A DNA stretch of 64,000 nt. Origin: Carposina sasakii (lineage: Eukaryota > Arthropoda > Insecta > Lepidoptera > Carposinidae). Positions 1 through 12,420 of the stretch are shown here, piece by piece; the stretch's first letter is position 1, and each line of letters starts with the position of its first letter. The DNA is taken from contig CP053154.1 of assembly GCA_014607495.2 (NCBI GenBank), forward strand, positions 372,001 to 436,000, read 5' to 3'. The notes under the pieces were generated by a model. The model was not told the DNA's origin and ran no database searches. It saw nothing but the letters and a program-made list of their open reading frames with translations. The position numbers and the translations under genes were made by a program.

Positions 1-1128
1 TATTAAAACGTTGAAAGGTATTTTACGGAAATTCGCTAACGGCAAATAACATGGTGGTTCACAAAATTAATCTGCGTCATAAATTCTTATGTTTAAATTC
101 ACGTCACATGCTCCATACGGCGCGGGCGCAGCCATACCGTGTGTTACCTGCTCGCGAAATGTAAACAACTGCATTGGAAATAAATCAGTTATGAATGAGA
201 AATGAATCACTCTTGATATTGCCAATAAATATCCGTGAGATTACATTATAGAAGGCTGTGCGTTGGCAGCTCTACAGTAACCTGTGAGTTCAGGTTGTCA
301 AAAGCAATCGTACTTACAACCATCGTAGCTACAATATTACAATTTAGTCTTTTTGTTTTTAAACACAAAGGTACTAATTTCAACTTTATCGCAAATAAAT
401 AAATTGAATTTCAATTAATTTGATAAAACTAATAAATCGGAAACACGATGTGCGTCGATGCCCATTATTCACCTTGTTGTACTGTACTTAAAACTTTGGT
501 GTACGAAGCATTCTATGCATAAGAAAGAATTTAAAAGTACCTACGACTACTACAATCTCTCACCCAATTGTTATAAAGTTACGTACTTAGATACATAGTT
601 ATAAGCTAGGCCTCGGCTACATCGGCTTCACTGTAATTATTATTTAATGGAAAACGATTACATACAGCACTTATTTTTTATGGGGTTTACGACAGTGTTA
701 GTAGGCCTACTACACAGTTTATTGGGACTAATTACAATATAATTATTTCATATAATGTCTTCAGGGTTGCCAATTTTCTCGCCCAATTACTAGAGATACA
801 ATGCAAGTAGAGCACTCATTTACTAAGATATATTTAAGCTATATATGTTATCCTTATATTCTGAAACAGCAGAAGCTTAGGTTGTAGAAGAGTTAGTTTT
901 GTTGCTAGAGTAGTTGAGTTTGAGTAGGTACATGAAATACAGCAGTTGTCAGGTTACTTGCAATATTTGCAGTTGTCACGCCACGCCGCGCTGCGACATT
1001 ATATTCGCGCATCAAGTATAACAAACTACTTATTAACAGACAACTGAGTAAACAGTACATAGCTACACATGAACATTGAGAATTCGTTATCATAGTACGA
1101 GTAAAAATAATAATTATCAAGTAGTTAA
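1..1128. other. AT-rich flank, nothing recognised
   Basis: Many stop codons in all frames and no clear repeat boundary. I see no gene in it. Confidence 0.6.
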
Positions 1129-1320
1129 TGGCCGCCCGCGACTCCGTCCGCGTGGACTGCAGAAAAAACAAATTATCCGGGATAAGTTCATTGTAGCCTA
1201 TGTGTTATTCTGAAATGTAGATACCTAAGCTTTTATTGAGAAGTTTTTATCAAAATCCATTCAGTGGTTTTTGCGTGAAAGAGTAACAAACATACATACA
1301 TGCTTACAAACTTTCGCGTT
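1129..1320 (+). mobile_element. Interspersed repeat, CCCGCGACTCCGTCCGCG family
   Basis: Starts with the hallmark CCCGCGACTCCGTCCGCGTG, then ATTATCCGGGATAA and GTAGCCTATGTGTTA, and ends near GTGAAAGAGTAACAAACAT. Members occur at 33356, 39098 (minus), 42503 (minus), 50716 and 61425. Probably the 3' part of a retroposon common in Lepidoptera; the exact class is not determined. Confidence 0.75.
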
Positions 1321-2230
1321 TATAATTTAGAGGACAGAGATACTCTCAGTCTACTCGTCCTAAGTCATAGTGCAGTTTTGACCTATAATTCTCTAGATTT
1401 TTACAAGGCTTGATATTTATTCCTCTATGATATTATTCATCTGGCTTTACATCAAGATAGGGCTATCTATATACTATAGGGGGATAGGGGGCTGACAGAA
1501 GATTCGCAAATGTATGTATGAGAGGTTGGCAAGCGCAGCGGTCACTGCTTCCGCAGTATCTGGAGAAAGCCTGGCTCCAGCGGCCATCTTGGTTATATAA
1601 CACGTGTTATGTAACATGGATAGAGCACTCGAGAAGTGTTACTGCCTGAATGTTTGTGGTTTTGTCTATCCTTTCTTCCGTGTTAAAGTTCTGTATCTGT
1701 AGCTAATATGAGTCCCTAATCTAGGTAGGTACTCTTACATAAGTATAAAATATAACTATCAGTCTATGTAGCTATCATGCTTATAATCTGAGGGCAGTTG
1801 ACCTGCCAAGACAAGCCAATCATAAATTATATTAACATTGGCCCTTCGAGCCGGATTTCAACTAGGCATTCTACTTTAATTTCTACTTCTACTTTAATTA
1901 AACTCTCTATTAGATCTAATATAAATGATATCATGTAAGAAAGGCTTCCTATAGTAGAAAAGGTATCAATTACGAACTGCTATGTGCAGCGAAGTTACTT
2001 TGGTTTAAAGCCCGTAACTGGCGTAACTTAATCTTTTACCAAATAAAAAAAATATTACCCTACATACTTCGCATATCAACGGCATTTTTGAGCTATTCAT
2101 TAACGTTAACGAGTAAGTATAGGTACATAGTTGAGGAACTACAAATCAAGATAAGGTAAATAATAATAAGGAAGAGGCAGATAATAAAATATTCAACATT
2201 AATTTCTTACATTTACCCAATTTTTTTCTT

Positions 2231-3514
2231 TGTCGTTTGACACCACGAGCCGTTGGCACCGCGGTGTCAACTGCACAAGGACCTTTTTTGAATTGCGCTA
2301 TGGACACCGTGGTATCAATCGACCAATAAGTCTTTTCGTCTTCGTCGTTTGACACCATGGTCCTAAAGTAAAATTTTTTTTTTATCATTAAGACCAGAAG
2401 CAAGAATAAAAATAAGAAATGTTATTTCTGTACTGGTCAGTAGAAAATTTTAGGAGGTTTATTGAAAAAGGTTGGAATAAACAAAAGGTTTGACATCATT
2501 ACTTTAAAATATTTACTTTAGGACCATCGTGTCAAACGACGAAGTCCAAAAGACTTATTGGTCGATTGACACTACCATAGACTATTATATGACACCACGG
2601 TGTCCATTGCGCAATTCAAAAGAGTTCGGGATTCGGCGGGAAAAGCTGGAAGGGTGCAGGTGTAATTTTCTTGTGAAAATAAAAAATTGTTTGTAAATGG
2701 CTTGCATGTGTCCGTAAAGTGATGTTTTCTGGTAGATAAGTTATGTTTTTATTACTTGTGATGTGAATCTAGTGCGTGTGCATGGTTTTATACGCAGGTA
2801 AGCTGAGTAAAACTTTAGCCGGATTACGATCTCTTCATGGGCGCATGTAAGTTGTTTCTGCAATAATTTTTCATTTTGACTAACTTTACACTTGTTTTTG
2901 AGGATTTTCCCGACGTTTCCATTCATCATCATCATTATCATCCATCATAAATTCAGAAATCATTTACTAAAGACAATGGCTGTATGGGCTTAGTTCCCCT
3001 TGCCATTCCTTCGGGATAATTTTTTTAGTTTATCCCGAAGGAAAGGCAAGGGAACTAAGCCCATACAGCCTAATCATTGTTTAGTAAAATGTATTCTGAA
3101 TTAATGATGAATGACAATGATGATGAATGGAAACGACGGGAAAATCCTCAAAAACAAGTGTAAAGTTAGTCAAAATGAAAAATTATTGCAGAAACAACTT
3201 ACATGCGCTCATGAAGAGATCGTAATCCGGCTAAAGTTTTACTCGGCTTACCTGCGTATAAAACCATGCACACGCACTAGATTCACATCACAAGTAATCA
3301 AAATATAACTTATCTACCAGAAAACATCACTTTACGGTCACATGCAAGCCATTTACAAATAAATTTTGATTTTCACGAGAAAATTACACCTGCACCCTTC
3401 CAGCTTTTCCCGCCGAATCCTCCTTCGGGATAAACTAAACAAACAAAAAAATCAAAAGAGTTCGCTGTGCAGTTGACACCGCGGTGTCAACGGCTCGTGG
3501 TGTCCACCGACGAA
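2231..3514. mobile_element. 1.3-kb foldback element
   Basis: The outer ends are inverted copies around GACACCACGAGCCGTTGGCA and GACACCGCGGTGTC. An inner pair of arms of nearly 400 bp (about 2620-3000 against 3030-3420) is complementary around a short spacer near 3015. A third inverted pair is 2290-2370 and 2518-2630. The arms give mirror-image open frames of 65-66 codons, which are by-products and not genes. Confidence 0.85.
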
Positions 3515-4435
3515 ATACCCCTATGTATTACTAATTAATTCTAAAGTACTTACCTAGATAACTTTGACCAATTTTATTGATGACTAGTCCTCCTTTAAAT
3601 TTTTCTTACACATCACAAAATCAATTATATGGCAAAATGTTGCATCTCTATTATTTAGATTGCCACGGCTACCCAGTGTGTACCTGCCGGCCTGTCTGTC
3701 ACACACCGCCCTTATAGGGCTGGCCCGCCCTTGACCCAGATCTTTGATTTACTTTACTGCCGACTAAGTCTTTAGGCACACTAAATAGAGCCAAGGATTT
3801 CATTTATTTGGCAATAACTGACTTATTTTAGAGCCTGTAATTTGTGAACAAGCAATGATTATATTTCGGGATTGTGTTTTCAAATTAGTATTATTTACTA
3901 TTTAGTAGTTGTGTGCTTATTTACAGACAGACCTCGCACATTCCATCTGTGTAAGGCTATTCTCTGTATGCTATAATATCATTCAACCTTGCTTTGCTTG
4001 CAAAAAGTTCTTAAAGCTGTACTTTAAGAGCTCCCATCTTGCAAGGTTACCATTCGCTAAATGATGTCATGCATATTTCAAACTAGTTTTTTTGTTTAAT
4101 TCAAGTTCGGCCAACACTTAGATTGTAGCATCAACGTGACGTAATTTTACTAGATAGGTTCGAATATATTGAGTTAACGAAACCTGTTGTTATAAAAAAG
4201 CTTTGGTACTATACTTTAGTGATAAAAAGTACTGTCATTGAACTGTAGTCACGCTATCCCTGCTGCAAACCTGCACTACTGCACTATTAATCGATGTTAC
4301 TATGTCTCTTATTTACGAGTATTACATACATCGGAATTTAGGATAATACGTATACGTAGAGAATTATGAGTTTAATTTTAAAAAGGAATTTCTACGCGCT
4401 CTGGGAGTGAAAAAAAAACGTATACAGTTGCTTCT

Positions 4436-4636
4436 CTTCCCGGGCATACTGTACAAGTCAGTAGAGGGAGAAGAGGGTCTTGGTGTTTGGTAGGCGATGG
4501 GCTGACCACCTGCCACTACTAACCGAACTTGTACATCTCAACTATACCCTCAAAATTGGTCAGAAGTGGCACCATGTGGTTCTATCGGCCCTTGGTGCTC
4601 TGCCTACCCCGTGAGGGATAAAGGCGTGATTATATA
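4436..4636 (+). mobile_element. Interspersed repeat, GGCATACTGTACAAGTCAGT family
   Basis: A ~200-bp unit from GGGCATACTGTACAAGTCAG to CGTGAGGGATAAAGGCGTGA. Close copies are at 15112-15312 and 44935-45135, with a reversed fragment at 24113-24166. Confidence 0.85.
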
Positions 4637-5139
4637 TACCTATATGTATGAAACTTTTTGTAACTTTGACTTAAAATGCAATTTTAAAAATGAATGTAGG
4701 TTTAGGTACCTATCTATACTCGTAGACCTTATTTTTTGCAGAATAGTTGTTATTCTAGTATAAAGTACCTTGTCCATAATTTTAATTTATTAAGTAGGTA
4801 AGTAATAAAAAACTATCTAGCTAGTACGTAACAAGCTCTGTCTGCGCTGCTGGCGTCTAATACAGTAGCAAAAACAAGAATAGCTACCAACACACACTCA
4901 AGTAGAAAATTCCAAACGTGATTACAAATGGTTTCGCTAATAAACCATGCTATCGCGGTCGTATGTTTTCTATTAGTTCATATTTTATTGAAATAATGTG
5001 GAGGTAGAGACGTAGGTTTGCTAACTGTAGGTAGGTCTAATTCAGTCGGCTCTTCTTAATCATCGGCTCTCTGTCTTATTCCTACTTCTTTTACCAATAA
5101 AATTTGTCTACTACCCACATTGTGGACCCCCTTATTACT

Positions 5140-5225
5140 AAAAAATTATTAATAAAGAAATGGGAAAAATTCCTCACCCGGGTGGGAATCGAACCCACGA
5201 CCTCTGCATTCCGTGCCAGCCCCTT
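5140..5225 (-). mobile_element. tRNA-headed SINE fragment (type B)
   Basis: On the minus strand it carries the polymerase III B-box-like GGTTCGATTCCCACC after GCAGAGGTCGTG. It is followed by ATTTCTTTATTAATAAT. It is truncated in the head. Confidence 0.8.
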
Positions 5226-5395
5226 ATTACTGTCCAAATCCAAACATCCCCCGAAATTAGACCAGTTTCGGTATTCTTCACCGGTTGCTAATACAAGCTG
5301 GTTTTACATTAATTTTAACTAAATATTAAAACAATTTGTTTAGACCAAATATATGTTCGGGGAACCAATTTTTATTATGTGACAAGTTATGCTAT

Positions 5396-5668
5396 ATTCA
5401 CACACACACTACACAACACATTAACCTAGTCCCACAGTAAGATCCCTAAGGTCTTGTGTCGTGGGTACTAAGCAACGGTATATAAATATACCGTAGATAA
5501 GTATAGAAACATCCATGCTTAGAATAATGATTTCGCTCCGGAGCGAAGACCTATCATTAATCTAAGCATCCATGACTCGGAAACAAACATTGATATTCAT
5601 CATATCAATGTTTGCACCTACCGGGATTCGAACCCAGGATCTACGGCGTCGCAGGCAGTCGGCCGTCA
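5396..5668 (-). mobile_element. tRNA-headed SINE (type A) carrying a 49-bp insertion
   Basis: On the minus strand: GGCCGACTG.., CCTGGGTTCGAATCCCGGTA, then GTGCAAACATTGATATGATG and the tail through CCACGACACAAGACCTTAGG. It is interrupted at 5518-5566. Intact relatives are at 10140 and 19743. Confidence 0.85.
5518..5566. mobile_element. 49-bp palindromic insertion with 8-bp target duplication
   Basis: It begins CTTAGAATAATGAT and ends ATCATTAATCTAAG, around a perfect CGCTCCGGAGCG centre. It is flanked on both sides by CATCCATG (5510-5517 and 5567-5574). The uninterrupted SINE copies in this window contain CATCCATG once. Confidence 0.85.
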
Positions 5669-6315
5669 AATATACTTTTTTACCTACTTTTTTACTATAT
5701 TCAGAGAAGTCTTAAAGTTTCTATTTCTTGACGTTACCAAGGTGGGTTCTGGCGAGTAACGATTTAATTAGGTTTATCTACCGGTAGACAGGATGTTAGT
5801 AATATCGTTATCTAAGTTGGTACTTGAAGGCTGCTTTTCTGGTTATGTTATGGTAACATTGTTACCTGTGTTGAATGGGATTAAGTCTAGCTAGATATTT
5901 AGCTACTTAGTTACTAATGAATTAATCTCTTAATACTCTCGTATTTTATCAAGTATCCACCTAAGTTCATAGGTATCTAATAACGGATGTACCTAGGTAC
6001 CTAGCTATTGAGTAAATCCTATCCAATATTATAAACGAATCCCGTACATGATTACGACATTACGAAGTTGTGTGAACAGTGTGAATGACAGTAACACGAT
6101 GTTCTATTAGGTAGGTAGGTGGTACCATCCAAGTAAATAGTAAATGAATGTAAACAGTATTATATTGTAATGCAAATAATCTGAATGTAAGTACGTAGAG
6201 CCATGCATAGTGCGGAAAGAATGTCATCCATCACAGCATAGATAAATGTTATGAAGTAAGCATAACAATTGTCAGATTTTAAACTTTCGTCTGAAGGTAT
6301 AACTAACAATATTTA

Positions 6316-6415
6316 TAGCTCAGTGGTTAGAGCACTGACACGCAGAATGCAGAGGTCGTGGGTTCGATTCCCACCCGGGTGAGGAATTTTTTCCATTTCT
6401 TTATTAATAATTTTA
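6316..6415 (+). mobile_element. tRNA-headed SINE (type B)
   Basis: A-box-like TAGCTCAGTGGTTAGAGCAC and B-box GGTTCGATTCCCACC, then TTTCCATTTCTTTATTAATA. The anticodon-arm bases do not pair, so it is a SINE head and not a working tRNA. Confidence 0.85.
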
Positions 6416-7012
6416 TAATATTTATAGCTAAAAATATTTAAAATATACCTACCTAATGATAGAAATATATTTTGTTATACAAGAATCCTAAATACAAAAT
6501 ATTTTTATGAATTTATTACAATTTTCAGTGATGCATACAAAATGCAATTCAGTGTGACTGTGACATTTGTTATTCTCAACCGTGGACACTCAACGTTATG
6601 TTTGTAACATACAGTTTCAGTAGTTGCCTAAGTTTTTTCATACTTGTGGATGGTATTGGCGCGGAATTATCACTTCGTAAATAACGACCGCAATTTATCA
6701 TAAGTACTTAATAGGACCATTGAATACCTACCTATAGGCATAGAGGAATAAAAGTAAGTACAGTTAAGACAGAATATTTTTAGCAGGTACCATAGTAAAT
6801 ATAAGTAGGTATCGCCGTTGTGTAGGTAGGTACTAGCACTGTTAACTTACCTAAGCCTAGCTACCTAGTTAAGGTTAAAGTTTGTCTAGTTAAGGTTCTA
6901 CCTACACAATCACTGTTTAGTTCATAACAATAGATATGTGTGGAGGAATGTAGAGCTCAACACGTGACATTTTCACAGAGAAATATTTAACCGTTAAAGC
7001 CTACCTTTTCCG

Positions 7013-7123
7013 TTAAGCTGTGTCCTGATCCTCGAGAGCTCCCTCGACCGGCTCCTGCTCCTCCGCTGCGAGGAGATCCTTCTCGGAGACCTCGCCATCT
7101 TCATGCTGTCTCACATGTTCCAC
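7013..7123 (-). CDS. Unidentified GC-rich open segment, acidic C-terminus-like
   Basis: Within AT-rich DNA, 7020-7125 is GC-rich and on the minus strand reads HEDGEVSEKDLLAAEEQEPV then EGALEDQDTA and a stop at 7013. The acidic, low-complexity composition resembles a protein tail, and the base composition resembles the Atp8a exons. I do not recognise it and found no convincing acceptor. The other two minus frames and the plus strand are also open for part of it, so coding is uncertain. Confidence 0.3.
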   Translation of the reverse strand: MEHVRQHEDGEVSEKDLLAAEEQEPVEGALEDQDTA

Positions 7124-7324
7124 TCACTCAGGCACCGCAGTACCCGCTAACACAAGACGTTGACACGCTTAATGCACCGCTACTTTCAACACAAAAACAA
7201 CTGCAACCATCCATCGAATGTTTGTAAACAAAACTTTTCGCGCAACTTTTTTATTGTAAACACTCGAACTGAACAGCCAGATTAGTGATAAAGTAACGTT
7301 TGTGTTTGAAGAGCCGTGTATATT

Positions 7325-7440
7325 ATTGTTCGTTCGTAAGGCACGGGTGTCGTGGGAAAGGCACGGCGCGGCACTGGGGCCGGCGCGCTGCATGCCGCGG
7401 GGCGCCCCGGGCGGCCGCACCTGGTTGCATCAGTGTTAAC
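7325..7440. other. CpG-rich island of unknown role
   Basis: A ~110-bp island with GGGGCCGGCGCGCTGCATGC and CGGGCGGCCGCACC, 200 bp from the segment above. It could be an exon, a promoter (TCAGTG lies at 7427) or a decayed repeat. No frame gives a protein I recognise. Confidence 0.4.
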
Positions 7441-8212
7441 TTACTGCAGCAGCTAATTGATACACTGAGACTACGGCCGCACGTTTCCTTGATTTTACCA
7501 CGCTGATAACAATGTTTAATTTGTTCTAATGTGGAGTAAATGACTTCCATTATATCTGAATAAGAAATAGTCTACAGTGATATGTGTGTAAGCTATTGTA
7601 ACCCGTTCAGCGAGTTATCGCTCGGCTCAGCCCTTCCGGTGGATGCGGGCTTTATCCCTGGCATATAGCCTGGCGTATTTCCTGCCTCTGCGTTACGATT
7701 ACCTACTGATTAATTAACTAAAATTAACTTTAAATTAAAAGGTACTATGAAAATTTACTTACGAGTATCTACTTAGGTGGGTACTATGAAATTTAACGTT
7801 TTGTTTAACTCTACATATTTGTTGGTTAAAGATAGGTACTTTTATAAATACGGTAAAACTTTCCCTTACCTCAATATTGGAGAGATAGCTTTATGCAGTA
7901 GGTTCCTTCACCTGTATAAAATCGGCTTTTATTCTGAATATTCATGTACCTATGTTACTACCTACGTAGTAGATAGATGCACATTTGCACATCCACGTGC
8001 GTTATTTCAGACTTTATTACTCGTTTTGACCATCATTCACGGAACACTAGGTAGCGGTTAGCTAAATTCGTGTTTGAAAGTGAAGAGACGGTGCACGAAT
8101 ACAACTCTACCTGTAGCTAGGTTTTCATAAATTATTAAGCACTTACTAGATAGATGTTTATGCTTAATGATGCTAATAATTTTCATTGTCTTAATTTTAT
8201 AGAATTAGCGTC

Positions 8213-8260
8213 CTAATGCCCTGGGGGAGGCCTACGTCCAGCAGTGGACTGCAAGAAGAT
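8213..8260 (+). mobile_element. Retroposon 3' tail fragment
   Basis: CCCTGGGGGAGGCCTACGTC then CAGCAGTGGACTGCAA: the last ~48 bp of the family described in full at 34797. Confidence 0.85.
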
Positions 8261-8329
8261 GAAGAAGCGTCTTTAATATTATTATTCTTTAAAAATATGA
8301 GGTAATTCGGAAATACAGTTAAACATAGA

Positions 8330-8752
8330 CAGCCCAGGTAAGTGTGTCTATACTCAGCGGGAACACTAGTAGGTCTTACCGTGATATAGATCTATATAAT
8401 TAGGGCTATCACTGGTGGCGGTATCAAAGCAAGATTATACAAAATATAGGTTACACGCGAATAGCACTAATTGAAGGTGGTTTCCCAATGCTGTATGTTG
8501 CATATGTATTGTGTTTTACGCTGTAACATAACATAATGAAACCTAAATATTTTTTTACTTTAAAGTTAGCATAGCCCTAATTATATATCTATAAACTTGA
8601 TCACTTAAATAGAAAAAAGGTTTCCCGCTGGCTAGAGGATTTTTTACCAACATTCGTTAAAAAAACCCTAATTATATAGATCTATATCACGGTAAGACCC
8701 ATATCAAATTACATAGTGATCGCGCTGACTATAGATAGACATGCCCTAGGTA
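8330..8752. mobile_element. MITE with 34-bp perfect inner inverted repeats
   Basis: GGTCTTACCGTGATATAGAT.. at 8372-8405 is repeated inverted at 8666-8699 without mismatch. Looser outer arms (CCAGGTAAGTGTGTCTATAC against CTATAGATAGACATGCCCTA) extend the symmetry to about 8330-8752. No target duplication was found. Confidence 0.8.
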
Positions 8753-9673
8753 GGTAACCCATAGAAGACGCACTTTCAGTCGAGTCACTTGTCAGTCAGT
8801 CTCAGGGTATGGTTGTCACTTCTAATTTATTTTAAGCAAACATCTCATGTTTCTTAGTTATTTTAATAAAAATTATATGTTTTCACCGAGTTGCTGTAAA
8901 CCCTATTTATCCCGCTCCAGCAGAAGTAGGTATAGGTAGATACCTATTATTAGTGATATAAGAGGATGACGCCACCTCTCTATTGGTGTCTATGACTAAG
9001 GAAGTATCGACTTCTGAACAAAAGCTAATTAATTTATCGGCCATTAGAGCAATTAACAAACCAATACTTACCTACTCACCACCAAGCTCTTGGAAAATAT
9101 ACGCCCGATTTTAAATCGAATTACCGAAATTACATACAATGAACGGAAAACTACCCGAATCGTAAATTTTGTTAGAACTTAGAACTAAAATACCTACTCG
9201 AAGAGGTAGTAGGTAGGTACCCATCATTAGATTATCGTCCTGACGCACTTAGAGACGTGTAATTGTTATTTAGGACACATTAGTAAAGATTTCAACGACG
9301 TTAAATACTCACCTAAGACTAATTAGCCTTTCTGAGTGCGGCTTTTACTTTACGATTTAGCTTTGTACCTAAGTCAATTCGATTTTTATTTTATTTGTGT
9401 AGGTCTGTGCAGCATAACGTTTTAAGGCGGTTTTAGTTTGTTACTAGGGAACTGCAAACACACAGTGACCTTAATTTATACTATTTTAGTGATTGAATTA
9501 ACATGTTCCGCCTACCTGGCTTTCAGGAAGTCGTGGAATTTCACTGAAAATGTATCCAACTCGTTTTAACGGAAACACACATGATCGAATAACAGCGCAT
9601 CGAATCGAAACGTACCTACTTCCGTATTTATGTAACATAGGTAATGTTTTAAAGGTTTAAAAATAAACTAATC

Positions 9674-9859
9674 TTGCCAAAAACTCACTTAAAATTGCAC
9701 AGCAATAGCCCAAATGCAATGACAATAAAAATCTACAACCACATCCCTGAAACATTAAAAGAACTGAAAAAAGACAAACATTTTAGCACGGGATTGAAAC
9801 AGATACTGATAAGCAAAAGTTATTATGATTTAAGTGATTTTTTTCGGGATAAAATTTGA
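9674..9859 (+). pseudogene. 3' end of a non-LTR retrotransposon ORF (remnant)
   Basis: 61 codons, AMTIKIYNHIPETLKELKKD then KHFSTGLKQILISKSYYDLS and DFFRDKI stop. This pattern, with an (I/L)YN.(I/L)P core and a SYY(D/S)(L/I)xDFF ending, is typical of the C-terminus of insect LINE reverse-transcriptase proteins. Nothing upstream encodes the catalytic part. Confidence 0.55.
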
Positions 9860-10139
9860 CGCACTTCATAGACAAATAATAAAATAAAATAATAAACTAA
9901 TTGATTCTAATTTACTAATAAATAATAAAACAATATACTTAACTTATAAATTATGGACATTTAAACAAGTACAATAATATAATTTAATTACTTAATTACA
10001 TTGACATTTTAATTTGATTTAATTACTTTATTTCATTGACATTTTGATTTGCTATCTTTCCTTTCCGTGCGTACCTACACAAAAATATTAATCCAATCGT
10101 GACTTAAAATTAAAAGTGAATAAAATATCATAAATATAC

Positions 10140-10410
10140 GACGGCCGATTGGTCTAGTAGGTAGTGACCCTGCCTGCGACGCCATAGGTCCTGGGTTCGA
10201 ATCCCGGTAGGTGCAAACATTGATATGATGAATATCGATGTTTGTTTCTGAGTCATGGATGTTTCTAATTTATCTATGTATTTATATACCGTTGTTTAGT
10301 ACCCACGACACAAGACCTTAGGGATCTTAGTGTGGGACTAGGTTAATGTGTTATGTAGTGTGTGAATATTTATACTACCTACTACAAGAAGTATATGATA
10401 ATATGTAATA
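10140..10410 (+). mobile_element. tRNA-headed SINE (type A)
   Basis: GGCCGATTGGTCTAGTAGGT .. CTGGGTTCGAATCCCGGTAG head, GTGCAAACATTGATATGATG body and TTAATGTGTTATGTAGTGTG tail. An empty-site reference for the interrupted copies at 5396 and 30100. Confidence 0.9.
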
Positions 10411-12279
10411 AATAAATAAAAAATTATAATTAACATAACGAATGGTACAATTAAAATTGAACCTTAAACGAACCCGAAATTAACTATGAAATGCTTCAGT
10501 CTGCCTACCACACTAAAAACATGTTGCTGTGCCCAACAGGGTCATATGTTATCTGTAATTTATTAATTAAGATCCTTAACTACATATGAATGCAATAAAT
10601 TATTGAACATGTATGGCGTATCCGTGCGAATTGCGAATAGACAGGGTAGGTAGAGTTTATTTATTGTCTGGTAGGTTCACCGAGGAATATAACGAGCATT
10701 ATCTAATGGTTACCCACAACGTTACTCTAGTGTTAATTAGGTTTTTGTACGTATCTAATTATAATACTTAGCAAGACTGATAATAGCGGTGTCTCGTTTA
10801 CACATTCTGTTTCAAGAGATCATGGTCACAGAACTCCATCCTTTCACATATGGCAATACGTAGTGCTGCTGCTGGAGAATGGAGCAATGTCCAATTATGG
10901 CGCCTCCCATGTTTGCTCCTAATAATATATATCTATATCTTTACCATTTAGGCGCCTGGAGCGATTGCTCCGTTCGCCGTATGGGCGGGCCGGCCCTGGT
11001 CAGATCCTCTCGATCAGTGGGGGCCAGTTGTAAATTTTAACTTCCGAATAGTACATAGGCACTTATAGTACCTAAACGTGGTCTTTTCGTAGATATAGAT
11101 GACCGTGTTCCCAAAATGGGAACTGCAGTATCATAAAGGAAGTCCCATAACATAACGCGGACAGATGTAGGTAAATGGTCAGAGATTGGTCAGATGCCCG
11201 AAGAAAGGGTTTTTAAATAAAACACAGAAGTAAAGAACGAGAACAAAATAATATATTTTCTGTTACGTAGGTATACATTCCGCTTACATAGAAATGTCGG
11301 TCGTGAGACGAGGTGCTTTATGTACGGGGTCAAATTGGTCGTCATGGGACAGAAACTACTTTCAAATCATAGATTTTGTATTGGTCCCTTAATTATAGTT
11401 GAATCGGACCTAAAATGAGACCGTGTTGAAGTATTTCTAGTGTTGTTTTGCAATGGTCAGATAGCCGCAAATGCAGTGCTTCTCAAAAACTTAGCAAGAT
11501 ACCTAGAGACTTAACTCTTCATACATGCATCTGGCCATTGCCCTTAATCTGAGTTTATTATTTGCCCTCTTTCACAACCAATTTTTATGGTTTAGGTTAT
11601 AGAGGATAGGTAGATGTAAATATCTCTACCATAAAATTGCTTTTTGGCTTAGTACAAATTACTAAACAATCAAATGATTGATTTATAGCTGTTGTTTAAC
11701 ATCACGTAGTTACTTAAGGTCTACTTGCAGAAAATGCGTGAATTTTAAGTGACGTCACATGGCGTCTTATTCTGTTTGTATCAGAAAAAGCAAGACATTG
11801 GTCTGCTAGTAGTAAATATACACGCGGACCATAGTATAAAAATAATAGGAGCTATAAAAGATAAATTCCCGCACAACACGACGTCTCACGCTCGACGAAA
11901 TTATCTTAGACAGGTAACAGTCAACAATAATAAACTGTTAGAGAGGTATGTTGTGATAAATATAGTTTACAAGTCGTCTAAAAACCCGTAGCAGTCGACT
12001 TTTGTATAAAATTCTGAAAATTTTTGCTTCACCAGTTACATATTATCACAAAATTTAGTATAACTTTTACTACGAATATTAAGATAAGAAGATTTCTGTT
12101 TAATAGATACTAATGTTTGTACACACTTGACATGAATCTTAGCATTATGTTCTTCTTTAAAAGGGTTGGCAAAGATCTAATACACATCACAATTCCTTTA
12201 CGATCTTATATCAAAATGTTTCATTAGCATGGTGATTTAGTAATATGTATTATCAATATTGTTAAGAAAAGGAAAAAAA

Positions 12280-12420
12280 AATCACCCGAGTGAGATTTGA
12301 ACTCACGACCTCTTGCACACCGTGCTTTTGCTCTAACCAACTGAGCTATCGGGTCAATTAACTCGGATGACGAATTTTACCATCTCTTTTACATTACGTT
12401 TTTGGCAACGTTATTTTTTA
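12280..12420 (-). mobile_element. tRNA-headed SINE (type B)
   Basis: On the minus strand TAGCTCAGTTGGTTAGAGC and GAGTTCAAATCTCACTCGGG. The acceptor and T arms nearly pair but the anticodon arm does not, so I call a SINE and not a tRNA. Confidence 0.8.

Noticed and set aside
2741..3308. Two nearly identical 65-66-codon proteins on opposite strands
   Set aside because: Mirror images produced by the arms of the foldback element; no family resemblance.
12280..12360. A possible tRNA gene on the minus strand
   Set aside because: The D and T arms look right, but the anticodon arm cannot pair and the acceptor stem has a mismatch. The same sequence recurs as a SINE head at 6316, 50045 and 60328.
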